NCBI RefSeq assembly: GCF_020193655.1
Contig: NZ_JADYVE010000001.1
Location: 620,001-684,000 of the forward strand
DNA: 64,000 nt
Origin: Ensifer sp. IC3342
GTDB taxonomy: Bacteria; Pseudomonadota; Alphaproteobacteria; Rhizobiales; Rhizobiaceae
Reading direction: 5' to 3'
Each line of letters starts with the position of its first letter. The stretch's first letter is position 1. A program made the position numbers and the translations under genes. Positions 53,268-62,634 of the stretch are shown here, piece after piece. The notes under the pieces are model-generated. The model was given only the letters and a program-made list of their open reading frames with translations. It made no database searches and was not told where the DNA came from.

Positions 53268-54152
53268 TCAGCCGATATCCTTCCAGCTCTCGATCCGCTC
53301 GGAAAGCGCACGCTTGAACTGCTCCTTCGTACCCTCCGTCGCGGCCAGGACCTCGCGGGCGCGCAGGAAATCGAGAACACGAAAGCGCCCGACATCGGGG
53401 CGCATCAGTATGTCGGGCGCGCCGTCTTTCATTTTCATCGCAATGATGGATTGCATCATCAATTGGCTCGTGCCGAACAGGCTGTCGATACGGCTCGGTA
53501 TCGTTCGCCCGTCGCCGTCCGGACCACCGACGACATCAATAGCGACGAGGATATCCGCCAGGCCGCGCAAGTGATCGAATGGGATCGGATTGTAGATGCC
53601 GCCGTCGATCATGACGCGGCCATCGATCTTCACCGGCATGAACACGGCCGGCAGGGCAGCGGAGGCGGCAAGCGCCTTACGCAGGTCACCGCTTTCACAA
53701 ACGCGTTCCGTCTGACCGTAGTAGTCCGTCACCATGACCTTCAGCGGGATCAACAGATCGGAAAAGCGGCTGGGAATCGCCTCGGGCAGAAAGGCCTTCA
53801 GGACGCGCTCGATGTTGAACCGGCCGAAATGGAGACCGTTCGACACCGCCTCGGAAAGAGTCGTCGGCCTCAGCCGCCACAGCCGGTTGAGCACTTCGCC
53901 GCGATGGCCGACGGTCGACAGCACATGGTGCCGGATCTCCTCCCCAAGCATCCCCGCCGCCATGCCGGCGCCCATGAGCGCGCCGATCGACGAGCCGGCG
54001 ATCGCCACGGGCCGAATGCCCATCTCGTCGAGGGCCTCGATGATGTGGATATGCGCAAGTCCCCGCGCGCCCCCGCCTCCGAGCGCCAGCGCGACCGAGG
54101 GGCTCTGCCCCGCGGTCGGTTTCACGACTTCAGACAAGGTATCCTTCCTCAT
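53268..54152 (-). CDS. Patatin-like phospholipase
   Basis: A 294-residue patatin domain protein of the RssA type. The oxyanion loop is ALGGGGARGLAHIHI (about 24-38), the nucleophile Ser is in IAGSSIGALMGA, and the catalytic Asp is in VMIDGGIYNPIPF. Acyl hydrolase activity on lipids is expected; no signal peptide is visible, so it is probably cytoplasmic or membrane-associated. ATG 54152 is chosen; the GTG immediately upstream (54155) is an alternative with similar Shine-Dalgarno spacing. Confidence 0.92.
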   Translation of the reverse strand: MRKDTLSEVVKPTAGQSPSVALALGGGGARGLAHIHIIEALDEMGIRPVAIAGSSIGALMGAGMAAGMLGEEIRHHVLSTVGHRGEVLNRLWRLRPTTLSEAVSNGLHFGRFNIERVLKAFLPEAIPSRFSDLLIPLKVMVTDYYGQTERVCESGDLRKALAASAALPAVFMPVKIDGRVMIDGGIYNPIPFDHLRGLADILVAIDVVGGPDGDGRTIPSRIDSLFGTSQLMMQSIIAMKMKDGAPDILMRPDVGRFRVLDFLRAREVLAATEGTKEQFKRALSERIESWKDIG

Positions 54153-54208
54153 CACGCTCGTCTCCGCTCATCCGACGGGCACTCGATCGGTCACCGCATG
54201 CGAGTCTG

Positions 54209-54310
54209 CAGCGCCGCGCGTCCAATCGGATGCGTGAAGGTCGCTGTAGCACTTTGAAGTGCTGCATGATTTTTGTCCTTAAATCGATTCCGATTTAAGG
54301 AATCATGCAG
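54209..54310 (+). repeat. Mosaic palindromic repeat copy 8
   Basis: Full copy: first module (CAGCGCCGCGCGTCCAATC through GGTCGCTGTAGCAC), linker TTTGAAGTGCTG, hairpin CTGCATGATTTTTGTCCTTA side with CGATTTAAGGAATCATGCAG. It ends three bases before the rsmD stop codon, so the rsmD transcript would run straight into it. Confidence 0.88.
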
Positions 54311-54313
54311 TCG

Positions 54314-54874
54314 TCATTCGCCGCGGAATCGGTAGAAGTGCATCCGCGTGTCGCCAAAGGCGCGCACATCAAGCGGCTCGAACTCTACCGGCAGCCGCGG
54401 CTCAATGTCTGCCCGTTCCTCCAGAATTGCCAGAGCGCCGGGGACGAGCCACTTGCCCGTAGCGGCCGCTGCAAGTGCGCGCTCGCCGAGCCCCTTGGCA
54501 TAGGGCGGATCTGCGAAAACCAGATGAAACGCCTCCATCGTCCCGACGGGCCCGAGATCGGTGGCGTCGCGACGGAATATCTTGGCACGCCCCTGAAGTC
54601 CGAGCGTCTCGATATTGGTCCGGAGCAACCCCCTGCCCTCGACGCCTTGCTCGACGAAGAGCGCTTGCCGGCAGCCGCGCGACAAGGCCTCAAGCCCGAC
54701 CGCACCGGTACCGGCAAAGAGATCGAGCACGCGCGTGCCGTCGAGCGCTTCCGGATAAGCGTGGCTCAAGATATTGAACAGGCTTTCGCGCGTCCGATCG
54801 GTGGTCGGACGGATATCGTTGGACTTGGGCGCGGCCAGGACGCGGCCGCGAAACTCTCCCCCGACGATCCGCAC
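54314..54874 (-). CDS. rsmD: 16S rRNA (guanine966-N2)-methyltransferase
   Basis: A 186-residue SAM-dependent enzyme that methylates G966 of 16S rRNA. Motifs: MRIVGGEFRGRVL at the N-terminus, RPTTDRTRESLFNIL, VLDLFAGTGAVGLEALSRG (SAM binding, about 48-66), and the catalytic DPPY (VFADPPYAKG). The start codon is GTG at 54874, six bases after the stop of the pseudouridine synthase gene, so they are co-transcribed. Confidence 0.95.
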   Translation of the reverse strand: MRIVGGEFRGRVLAAPKSNDIRPTTDRTRESLFNILSHAYPEALDGTRVLDLFAGTGAVGLEALSRGCRQALFVEQGVEGRGLLRTNIETLGLQGRAKIFRRDATDLGPVGTMEAFHLVFADPPYAKGLGERALAAAATGKWLVPGALAILEERADIEPRLPVEFEPLDVRAFGDTRMHFYRFRGE

Positions 54875-54880
54875 GGCCGG

Positions 54881-56668
54881 TTACTTCCCCTTGCCCCGGG
54901 GCTTGCCGCCGCCAGGGCGGCCGCCTGGTTTACCACCGCCCGGCTTGCCGCCGCGGGGGCCCCCGGAGCGCTGGCTTGGCGATTTCGCTGCAGTGGGCTT
55001 GCCGCCCGGCTTTCCGCGTGGGCGGTCGCCGGAGGGGCGGTTGCCGCCCTCGCGACCCTGGGGCCGATCGCCTTCGCTGCGACTTGTCCGAGGCTTTCCG
55101 GAGAATGCGCGATTTTCGCCCCCGGCGCGTGCGGGACGCTCTGCGCGCGTTCGTTCGCTGCTTTCGCGCCGCGGCGGCCGATCACCATGGTCGCGCGATT
55201 TCCGCTCTGCTGGATCAGGCCGGCGTCGGTCGAAACCGACTTCGCGCCTGTCATCCTTGCGGCGAACCGGTTCGCTTGCTCCGATCCACTCCCCATCCTC
55301 GCCATCGCGTTTCACGGGCGGCCGGCGCGAGCGTTCCGGCTGGGCAGAGCCCCTAGCCGCGCTCGCCTTGCGATCGGGGTCGAACTTGCCGGACGTTTTC
55401 GTCGCCGGGCCATCCTTGGTGCGGCCATAGCGTTTTGTCTTCGGCGCACCTTCCGGACGCTCGCGGCGGATCGGCGTCGCCGCTTGATCATCCGCTGACT
55501 TCGGCTTCTTTTCGGCTATCGGGCGTGCGCCCGGCGCCATCCAGACATTGGCGGTTCGGCTGCGCTTTGCCGGAACCCGGGTCGGACGATCGGCGGGTCG
55601 GCCGCCGGAACGCTCGCCGCGATCGCGGGAGCGGCCTTCGTCGCGACGCGTGTCAAGGCGTGCAAGCGCACGCTCGCGCTTGTCCTCCGGCTTTTCTCGC
55701 CGCCCGGCACGTTCCGCCGTGCCGGCATCCTCGGTCACCTCGTCGCGCTCACCCCTCTCGGTCGCCGGCTGATCATTGTAGAGAGGCGCGTCGAAATCCG
55801 CCTTCGCGTCCTCGATCAGGCGCGGACCGAGTTGGTCCCGGAGCGTGCGACCACGAATTTCCTGAACATGGCCCTCCGGCAGGTCGCCCAACTGGAACGG
55901 GCCATAGGAAATGCGAATCAGTCGGTTCACATCAAGACCAAGCGCGCCGAGCACGTTCTTGATCTCGCGGTTCTTGCCTTCGCGCAGGCCCATGGTGATC
56001 CAGACGTTCGATCCCTGAACGCGGTCGAGCGTCGCCTCGATCGCTCCATAGAGGACGCCGTCGACGGCGATGCCGTCCTTCAGCCGATCGAGCGCTTCCT
56101 GATCGACCTCGCCGTGTGCGCGCACGCGATATCGGCGCAGCCAGCCGGTGGATGGCAGCTCGAGTACGCGAGCGAGCCCCCCGTCATTGGTCAAGAGCAG
56201 CAGGCCTTCGGTGTTGATGTCGAGGCGGCCGATCGAAAGCACCCGCGGCAACCCCTCCGGGAGGTTCTCGAATACCGTCGGCCGGCCTTCCGGATCGGCA
56301 TTGGTCGTCACCAGCCCGGCGGGCTTGTGATAAAGCCAGAGGCGCGTGCGTTCGATACCTCGGATCGGGTGACCGTCGACCTCGATATTGTCGGCAAGCG
56401 TTGCGTTGACGACGGGCGTGTCGAGCACGACGCCGTTGAGCTTGACGCGCCCTTCCATGATCATCCGCTCGACATCGCGGCGGGAGGCAACGCCGGCGCG
56501 CGAGAGGATCTTCGAGATGCGCTGCGGCTCATCCGCACCGGGCGCGGTCGCAGCCGGTCGGGTCTTGACGGAGGGGGTGGCGCCTGCCTTCTTGTCACCG
56601 GAACGAGGTTTCTTTTCCCGACCATTGGTCTTGCCGCCGGGCCGCGTGGACTTGTCTTTGGATGTCAT
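54881..56668 (-). CDS. RluB/RsuA-family pseudouridine synthase with long basic tail
   Basis: A 595-residue protein. Residues 1-47 are a Lys/Arg/Pro-rich leader, an S4 RNA-binding domain follows (about 48-108, RISKILSRAGVASRRDVERM), then the RsuA-type catalytic domain (about 108-290) with the nucleophilic Asp in SIGRLDINTEGLLLLTNDG. From about 300 to the end the sequence is a disordered, Arg/Gly/Lys/Pro-rich tail ending in repeated GGKPGG units. It probably makes a pseudouridine in 23S rRNA. The usual RluB is about 250-300 residues, so the tail doubles the length; such tails occur in other alphaproteobacteria and may bind RNA. Confidence 0.92.
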   Translation of the reverse strand: MTSKDKSTRPGGKTNGREKKPRSGDKKAGATPSVKTRPAATAPGADEPQRISKILSRAGVASRRDVERMIMEGRVKLNGVVLDTPVVNATLADNIEVDGHPIRGIERTRLWLYHKPAGLVTTNADPEGRPTVFENLPEGLPRVLSIGRLDINTEGLLLLTNDGGLARVLELPSTGWLRRYRVRAHGEVDQEALDRLKDGIAVDGVLYGAIEATLDRVQGSNVWITMGLREGKNREIKNVLGALGLDVNRLIRISYGPFQLGDLPEGHVQEIRGRTLRDQLGPRLIEDAKADFDAPLYNDQPATERGERDEVTEDAGTAERAGRREKPEDKRERALARLDTRRDEGRSRDRGERSGGRPADRPTRVPAKRSRTANVWMAPGARPIAEKKPKSADDQAATPIRRERPEGAPKTKRYGRTKDGPATKTSGKFDPDRKASAARGSAQPERSRRPPVKRDGEDGEWIGASEPVRRKDDRREVGFDRRRPDPAERKSRDHGDRPPRRESSERTRAERPARAGGENRAFSGKPRTSRSEGDRPQGREGGNRPSGDRPRGKPGGKPTAAKSPSQRSGGPRGGKPGGGKPGGRPGGGKPRGKGK

Positions 56669-56741
56669 TTGTGTTGCCTGCCTTTTGCGGCTGTCCTATC
56701 AGGTCAAGCGCCGTGGGTTAAGAGAAATTATTGATCGAGCG

Positions 56742-57191
56742 ATGACGGATACGACGCGCTTCATGGATGCGGCCCTCCAAGAGGCCCGGAAAGCAGCAGC
56801 CCGCGGCGAAGTGCCGATCGGCGCTGTCGTCGTCATTGACGGCAAGATCGTCGCCGCTGCCGGAAACCGCACACGCGAACTGAACGACGTCACCGCCCAT
56901 GCCGAGATCGAGGCGATCCGCCAGGCCGCCGCAAGCGTCGGCGGCGAACGGCTGACGGGGGCGGACCTTTACGTCACGCTGGAACCTTGCACCATGTGCG
57001 CGGCCGCGATCTCTTTCGCCCGAATACGCCGCCTCTATTACGGTGCGGAAGACCCGAAGGGCGGCGCGGTGGACAGCGGCGTCAGGTTCTATGCATCGCC
57101 CACCTGCCACCACGTCCCGGATGTCTATTCCGGCCTTGCCGAGCGGGAAGCCGCCGATATCCTTCGCGATTTCTTTGCCGGCAAGCGCTGA
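56742..57191 (+). CDS. tadA: tRNA-specific adenosine deaminase
   Basis: Converts A34 to inosine in tRNA-Arg(ACG). The 149-residue protein has the zinc motif TAHAEIEAIRQAA (His and the proton-shuttling Glu) and LEPCTMCAAAISFARI (two zinc Cys), the TadA form. ATG 56742 (MTDTTRFMDAALQEA) fits the family N-terminus; the longer frame to 56388 overlaps the divergent pseudouridine synthase gene. Cytosine deaminase-like activity cannot be excluded but is less likely. Confidence 0.94.
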   Translation: MTDTTRFMDAALQEARKAAARGEVPIGAVVVIDGKIVAAAGNRTRELNDVTAHAEIEAIRQAAASVGGERLTGADLYVTLEPCTMCAAAISFARIRRLYYGAEDPKGGAVDSGVRFYASPTCHHVPDVYSGLAEREAADILRDFFAGKR

Positions 57192-57203
57192 TCGGTCGAG
57201 CGG

Positions 57204-57683
57204 TCAGCCGTCGGCAAGTGCCTTAAGCGCCGCCCCCGCAAGCCGGTAGCGCTTCCATTCCGACATGGGCTCCGCGCCGACTGCTTCGTAAACCCGGATG
57301 GCCGGCTCGTTCCAATCGAGAACGCTCCATTCGAAGCGGCCGCATCCTTCCGCAATGGCGATGCGCGCGAGATGTTTCAGAAGCAGTTTGCCGGCGCCCG
57401 AACCGCGGTATTCAGGCGTGACGTAGAGGTCTTCGAGATAAAGACCCTTGCGCGCTTGCCAGGTGGAAAAGCTATAGAACCAGATGGCGAAGCCGGCAGG
57501 CACGCCGTCGATCTCGCAGATAACCGCGTGGGCGACGGCATCCGGACCGAAGAGCGAAGATTGCAAGAGCTCGACGGTCGCCTCGACCTCATGCCCCGCC
57601 TTTTCGTAGATCGCGAGTTCCGTGATGAAGCGCAGAATCGTCTCCGCGTCATCCGGCACAGCGTTGCGAATGCTGGGCTTCAT
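57204..57683 (-). CDS. GNAT-family N-acetyltransferase (diamine acetyltransferase-like)
   Basis: A 159-residue GNAT enzyme similar to spermidine/spermine or other diamine acetyltransferases: IRNAVPDDAETILRFI and ELAIYEKAGHEVEAT at the N-terminus, GLYLEDLYVTPEYRGSGAGKLL (about 81-102) with the acetyl-CoA loop RGSGAGK, and a C-terminal FEWSVLDWNEPAIRVYEAVG. Three bases separate it from the lipoprotein gene, whose transcript would continue into it. Substrate unknown. Confidence 0.9.
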   Translation of the reverse strand: MKPSIRNAVPDDAETILRFITELAIYEKAGHEVEATVELLQSSLFGPDAVAHAVICEIDGVPAGFAIWFYSFSTWQARKGLYLEDLYVTPEYRGSGAGKLLLKHLARIAIAEGCGRFEWSVLDWNEPAIRVYEAVGAEPMSEWKRYRLAGAALKALADG

Positions 57684-57686
57684 GGC

Positions 57687-58307
57687 TTAGAACGGCCAGT
57701 ACCACTTGGTGCCGGAGTTGGCGATCTGCGCCTCCTTCTTGCGGCGGCGCTCCTTCACCTTTTCCGGCTCGCCGAGATCCGTTTCGGCACCTTCCGGCAG
57801 ACGGCGATATTCGATCGGCGGATCGCTCAGGAAGCGGCGCTTGTCCGAATAGGCGCCCTGCTCGATCCTGCGGGCCTCGCGATAGGCCTCCTGCTGCTCC
57901 TTGGCCGAAAGACGGCGGCCATTGGCGCTCGCCTTCGCCAGAGGCGAGACATAGTTGGGGTCGTTCTTGTTGGCTTCCGCCTCGTCGCGCAGGCGCTGGC
58001 GGGTTTCCTCCGGCGACTCGACCCACTGCGGGTTGGTCTCGCGGTTCGCCAGTGACTGCTGCGGTTCGACCAGAGCCGTCTGTTGTCCCTGCGGCGGCAG
58101 CACGAGCGCCGGGCGGGGTTGATATTTGACCGGATCGCGCTTCGGCGGACCGAGGCTCACAGCGCTGCCGAGATCGTCGAGCAGTTGTTCGCCTGCCGTC
58201 TTGTCCGTACCGTAGGTTGGACCGCCGATGCAGCCCGAAAGCACCAAGCCAACCGCCACGATCGCGGCAATGCTGGCGACAACTCGCAACTCTCGCGTCA
58301 TTTCCAT
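57687..58307 (-). CDS. Predicted lipoprotein
   Basis: A 206-residue protein with a type II signal peptide: hydrophobic stretch VVASIAAIVAVGLVLSGC, lipobox LSGC with Cys at about residue 26. The mature part is hydrophilic, rich in Pro, Arg and Glu, and ends NSGTKWYWPF. The ATG at 58307 has AAGGAAA upstream; another ATG two codons later is possible. No characterised family recognised, though similar proteins are present beside ileS in other rhizobia. In many bacteria lspA occupies this place after ileS; it is not here. Confidence 0.85.
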   Translation of the reverse strand: MEMTRELRVVASIAAIVAVGLVLSGCIGGPTYGTDKTAGEQLLDDLGSAVSLGPPKRDPVKYQPRPALVLPPQGQQTALVEPQQSLANRETNPQWVESPEETRQRLRDEAEANKNDPNYVSPLAKASANGRRLSAKEQQEAYREARRIEQGAYSDKRRFLSDPPIEYRRLPEGAETDLGEPEKVKERRRKKEAQIANSGTKWYWPF

Positions 58308-58441
58308 GAATTTCCTTCCAGCCAGCCGCACCCCACATGCCGCGGCCACTCAGCGCCGCCTTGGCGGAAAAATCCGCCAAATTTCGGGCAGGTTGTACCG
58401 GATGAACGCGACAAGCGCAATTCACCCGGCAAAACGATGCG

Positions 58442-61351
58442 TCAAGGCTTGAATCCGAGCTCTCTCAGGGCGGCAGCATCACGGGCGGAAACATCCGGAT
58501 AGAGCGGATCGGACCCGACATCCGTGGTGATTCGCCAAGAGCGCGCGCATTTCTGGCCCTCGGCGAGCTTCGGCACGACACTGACCTTGGCGACGTCCGG
58601 CAACGCGAAGGCATCGGCCGGCCCCTCGGAGCCGACGACCTCGATCGCAGAGGTGATGCAGATCTCGGCAAAGTCTTGGCCTTCGAGCGCCTGGCGCAAA
58701 TCCGCATCCGCAACGTGGACGACGGGTGCCGCTTCCAGCGACGAGCCGATGCGCTTTTCCTTGCGCTCGATTTCGAGTGCACCGGTCACGGCCTTGCGGA
58801 CTTCGCGGATCTTGCGCCACTTCTCGGCGACCGCGTCGTTGCGCCACTCCGCTGGCACGGTCGGGAACTGCTCCAGATGCACCGAGACGGCTTCCGGGTT
58901 GCGGGAGAGCCAGGCTTCCTCGGTGGTGAAGGGCAGCATCGGGGCGAGCCAGGTCACCAGGCACTCGAAAAGCGTGCGGATGACGTGCAGCGCGGCGCGG
59001 CGGCGAACCGAGGACGGTGCGTCGCAGTAAAGCGCGTCCTTGCGGATATCGAAGTAGAAGGCCGACAGCTCGACATTCGAGAAATCGATAAGCGCACGGG
59101 CGATCCGCTTGAAGTCGAAGGCGTCGTAGCCGTCGCGCACCAGCCGGTCCAATTCGGCCAGGCGGTGCAGCATCAACCGTTCAAGTTCCGGCATGTCGGA
59201 AAGCGCGATCACCTCGCCCTTGTCATGGGCGAGCGTGCCGAGCATCCAGCGGATGGTGTTCCGGAGCTTGCGGTAGGCGTCGATGTTGGTCTGGATGATC
59301 GTCTTGCCGAGACGCTGATCCTCCCAATAGTCCGTCGTCATCACCCAAAGTCGCAGGATGTCGGCACCGGCATCCTTCATCACCTCCTGCGGCGTGACGG
59401 TGTTGCCCTTCGACTTCGACATCTTCTCGCCCTTCTCATCCATGGTGAAGCCATGGGTGACGACGGCGTTATAGGGCGCGCGGCCGCGCGTCGCGCAGCT
59501 TTCGAGCAGCGACGAGTGGAACCAGCCGCGGTGCTGGTCGGAGCCCTCGAGATATACGTCGGCCGGCCATTTCAGGTCGGGACGATCCTCCAGAGTGAAG
59601 GTATGGGTCGAACCGGAATCGAACCAGACGTCGAGAATATCCATGACTTGATGCCACTTTGCATGGTCATGATCGTTGCCCAGGAACCGCTCCTTGGCGC
59701 CTTCGGCGAACCAGGCGTCGGCGCCCTCCTTTTCGAAGGCTTCGAGGATGCGGGCGTTAACGGCGTGATCGACGAGGATTTCGCCCTGGTCATCGACGAA
59801 AATCGCGATCGGCACACCCCAGGCGCGCTGGCGCGAGAGCACCCAGTCCGGGCGCTGCTCAATCATCGCACGCAGGCGGTTCTGGCCGGCGCCGGGCACG
59901 AAGCGGGTGCCGTCGATCGCCTTCAAGGCGCGCGAGCGCAGCGTCGTGCCGTCGCCGAAGTCCTTGTCCATATAGACGAACCATTGCGGCGTGTTGCGGA
60001 AGATGACCGGCTTCTTCGACCGCCAGGAATGCGGATAGGAGTGCTTCAGGCGGCCACGAGCAAAAAGCGTGTGGCGGGCGATCAGCGCCTTGATGACGCG
60101 ATCATTGGCGTCGCCCTTCTTGCCCTTGTCGTCGATGACGCGACCGGCGCCACCTTCCGCATCCGGGCCGAAGCCGGGCGCATCGGCGGTGAAATAGCCG
60201 GCATCGTCGACCGTGAACGGGATCGCCGAGGAGATGCCGCGCGCTTCGAGTGCCCGCGCGCTATCCATCCAGGCGTCAAAGTCTTCGCGGCCGTGGCCGG
60301 GGGCCGTGTGAACGAAGCCCGTGCCGGCATCGTCGGTCACGTGATCGCCGTCGAGCAGCGGCACGTGGAAGGCATAGCCGCCGCCGAGACCATGGAGCGG
60401 ATGGGCGCAAGTGATCGCCGCAAGCTCGTCCGCTTCGACGTCGCGGACGAAGTTGAACGTCACCTTCGCCTTGGCAGCCGACTCTTCGGCAAGGCGCTTG
60501 GCGAAGATCAGCTTTTCGCCTGGCTGCGGGCCGTAGTCGTTTTCGGCCGTCGCGACCTCATAGAGGCCATAGGCGTAACGGGACGAATAGGCGATCGCGC
60601 GGTTGCCAGGGATTGTCCAGGGCGTCGTGGTCCAGATCACGACGAAGGCGCCCGCGAGTGCATCCGGACCTTCGGTCACCGGGAATTTTACCCAGATCAT
60701 GTCGCTCTCGACATCGGCATACTCGACTTCGGCCTCGGCAAGCGCCGTACGCTCGACGACCGACCACATGACCGGCTTCGAACCGCGATAGAGCTGGCCG
60801 GCCTTGGCGATCTTCATCAATTCGCCGGCGATGCGGGCTTCCGCGTGGAAGTTCATCGTCGTGTAGGGCCGCTCGAAATCGCCTTCGATGCCAAGGCGCT
60901 TGAACTCCTCGGTCTGGACCTCGATCCAGCCGCTGGCGAAGTCACGGCACTCCTTGCGGAACTCGTTGACCGGAACCTCGTCCTTGTTCTTGCCCTTCTC
61001 GCGGTACTTTTCCTCGATCTTCCACTCGATCGGCAGGCCGTGGCAGTCCCAGCCAGGGACGTAGTTGGCGTCGAAGCCGCGCATCTGGAACGAGCGGTTG
61101 ATCACGTCCTTGAGGATCTTGTTGAGCGCATGGCCGATATGGATGTTGCCGTTCGCGTAGGGCGGGCCGTCATGCAGCACGAACTTCTCGCGGCCGGCGG
61201 CCGACGCCCGCAGCTTCTTGTAGAGCCCCATCTTCTGCCAACGGGCAACCGTCTCCGGTTCCTTCTGCGGCAGACCGGCGCGCATCGGAAACTCCGTCTG
61301 CGGCAGATAGAGGGTGGAAGAATAATCGATCTTTTCAGCGGTTTCTGTCAT
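58442..61351 (-). CDS. ileS: Isoleucyl-tRNA synthetase
   Basis: A 969-residue class I synthetase: HIGH motif in [16 protein letters not shown] (about 67-82), KMSKS in [13 protein letters not shown], the CP1 editing domain ([22 protein letters not shown]), and an anticodon-binding C-terminal domain. The C-terminal zinc site of the E. coli enzyme (CxxC...CxxC) is degraded: [16 protein letters not shown] keeps one Cys only. ATG 61351 ([18 protein letters not shown]) is chosen over the longer frame to 61492. Follows ribF by 286 bases with no notable feature between. Confidence 0.96.
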   Translation of the reverse strand: MTETAEKIDYSSTLYLPQTEFPMRAGLPQKEPETVARWQKMGLYKKLRASAAGREKFVLHDGPPYANGNIHIGHALNKILKDVINRSFQMRGFDANYVPGWDCHGLPIEWKIEEKYREKGKNKDEVPVNEFRKECRDFASGWIEVQTEEFKRLGIEGDFERPYTTMNFHAEARIAGELMKIAKAGQLYRGSKPVMWSVVERTALAEAEVEYADVESDMIWVKFPVTEGPDALAGAFVVIWTTTPWTIPGNRAIAYSSRYAYGLYEVATAENDYGPQPGEKLIFAKRLAEESAAKAKVTFNFVRDVEADELAAITCAHPLHGLGGGYAFHVPLLDGDHVTDDAGTGFVHTAPGHGREDFDAWMDSARALEARGISSAIPFTVDDAGYFTADAPGFGPDAEGGAGRVIDDKGKKGDANDRVIKALIARHTLFARGRLKHSYPHSWRSKKPVIFRNTPQWFVYMDKDFGDGTTLRSRALKAIDGTRFVPGAGQNRLRAMIEQRPDWVLSRQRAWGVPIAIFVDDQGEILVDHAVNARILEAFEKEGADAWFAEGAKERFLGNDHDHAKWHQVMDILDVWFDSGSTHTFTLEDRPDLKWPADVYLEGSDQHRGWFHSSLLESCATRGRAPYNAVVTHGFTMDEKGEKMSKSKGNTVTPQEVMKDAGADILRLWVMTTDYWEDQRLGKTIIQTNIDAYRKLRNTIRWMLGTLAHDKGEVIALSDMPELERLMLHRLAELDRLVRDGYDAFDFKRIARALIDFSNVELSAFYFDIRKDALYCDAPSSVRRRAALHVIRTLFECLVTWLAPMLPFTTEEAWLSRNPEAVSVHLEQFPTVPAEWRNDAVAEKWRKIREVRKAVTGALEIERKEKRIGSSLEAAPVVHVADADLRQALEGQDFAEICITSAIEVVGSEGPADAFALPDVAKVSVVPKLAEGQKCARSWRITTDVGSDPLYPDVSARDAAALRELGFKP

Positions 61352-61637
61352 GGTCTTTGCGTTCGTCTTTTCCGCGCGGGTTTCGTCACGCATGCGGAAC
61401 GGGTCTCTGTCTCGAAGATGACTTTGGGGGGCGTAGAAACGCCGAAATCCCGGACCCGCCGGCGGTCTAGCACGCGCGGAGGGCCGGGCCAATAATTCGC
61501 TGATCGATTATCAATCGACGGTGCCGGGTCATAGTGGCCGGTTCTTTAAGGCGTTTTCAAGCTTTTGAAAAGGTCCGCCAACGTCGCACGGCCGAATTCT
61601 TTGGCAGCGGAAACGACGAGCGTTCTTTCAGCAGCGC

Positions 61638-62621
61638 TCAGGCGAAATTGAGTCTCTGGTCGATCTCGCTCAATGGCTGGACGCCGGAAAGGAGCAGGCG
61701 CGCCTCTTCCTCGTCGCGCTTGATCTGCGCCATCAGCGGCTCCAGTCCATCGAACTTGAGCTCGTCGCGGAGATGGCCGAAGAAGGAGACGCTGCAGACT
61801 TCGCCGTAAAGCTCACCGGAGTAGTCGAAGACGAAGGTCTCCAGCAGAGGTTCGCCATCGCTGTCGACGGTCGGGCGGCGGCCGTAGCTTGCGACGCCGT
61901 CATAAAGAGAGCCATCCGCGCGGCGGAACCGCACGGCGTAGATGCCGCTCTTGAGTTCTGCTTCCGGCGGCAGCCTCATATTGGCGGTCGGAAAGCCGAG
62001 CGCGCGTCCGAGCTTCTTGCCGCCGATCACCTCCGCCTCGACGAGGTAGCGGTAACCAAGGAGTGCTGCCGCGTGCACGACATCCCCTTCAGCGAGCAGG
62101 GAGCGAATGAAGCTCGACGAGATCACCGAGGCGTTTTCATCGCGGAAGGCATCAACGAGCGTGACGCCAAAACCCTCCCGCTCTCCAGCCGCCATCAGGA
62201 ATGCCGGGCCGCCTTCGCGCCCCTTGCCGAAATGAAAGTCGAAGCCGGTGACCACATGGGACGCATGTAGCCATTCGCGCAGTATGCGATGGATGAAATC
62301 GGATGCCGAAAGCTGGGAGAAGGTCCGGTCGAAGGGATATTCGATGACGGCGCCAAAGCCCATGCCTTCGAGGATACGGGCCTTGAGCGGTGCCGGCGTC
62401 AGACGAAAGACCGGCGTGTCCGGTCTGAAGACAGTGCGTGGATGCGGCTCGAAAGTCAGTACGAGCGCGGGAACGCCGCGTTTCGCCGCTTCCTCCAGCG
62501 CACGGTTCAACACCGACTGATGGCCGCGGTGAACGCCATCGAAATTGCCGATCGCGATGACACCGCCGCGCAGGCGCTCCGGAAGCGGATCACGGGTTTC
62601 GTTGCGATGAAAAACCGTCAT
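61638..62621 (-). CDS. ribF: Bifunctional riboflavin kinase/FAD synthetase
   Basis: Makes FMN and FAD from riboflavin and ATP. The 327-residue product has an N-terminal nucleotidyltransferase domain (IGNFDGVHRGHQSVL, about 24-38; FDFHFGKGREG; ISSSFIRSLLAEGD) and a C-terminal flavokinase domain (about 190-320) with KLGRALGFPTANM and GVASYGRRPTV. ATG 62621 lies 13 bases downstream of the stop of the HAD gene. Order HAD-ribF-ileS is usual in this group. Confidence 0.95.
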   Translation of the reverse strand: MTVFHRNETRDPLPERLRGGVIAIGNFDGVHRGHQSVLNRALEEAAKRGVPALVLTFEPHPRTVFRPDTPVFRLTPAPLKARILEGMGFGAVIEYPFDRTFSQLSASDFIHRILREWLHASHVVTGFDFHFGKGREGGPAFLMAAGEREGFGVTLVDAFRDENASVISSSFIRSLLAEGDVVHAAALLGYRYLVEAEVIGGKKLGRALGFPTANMRLPPEAELKSGIYAVRFRRADGSLYDGVASYGRRPTVDSDGEPLLETFVFDYSGELYGEVCSVSFFGHLRDELKFDGLEPLMAQIKRDEEEARLLLSGVQPLSEIDQRLNFA

Positions 62622-62634
62622 GTCCGTCTTCCCG

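Noticed and set aside
58676..61495. 939-codon plus-strand open frame opposite ileS
   Set aside because: Pure antisense shadow of the GC-rich ileS gene; no family resemblance, composition rich in Arg/Gly/Ala as expected from complementary codons.
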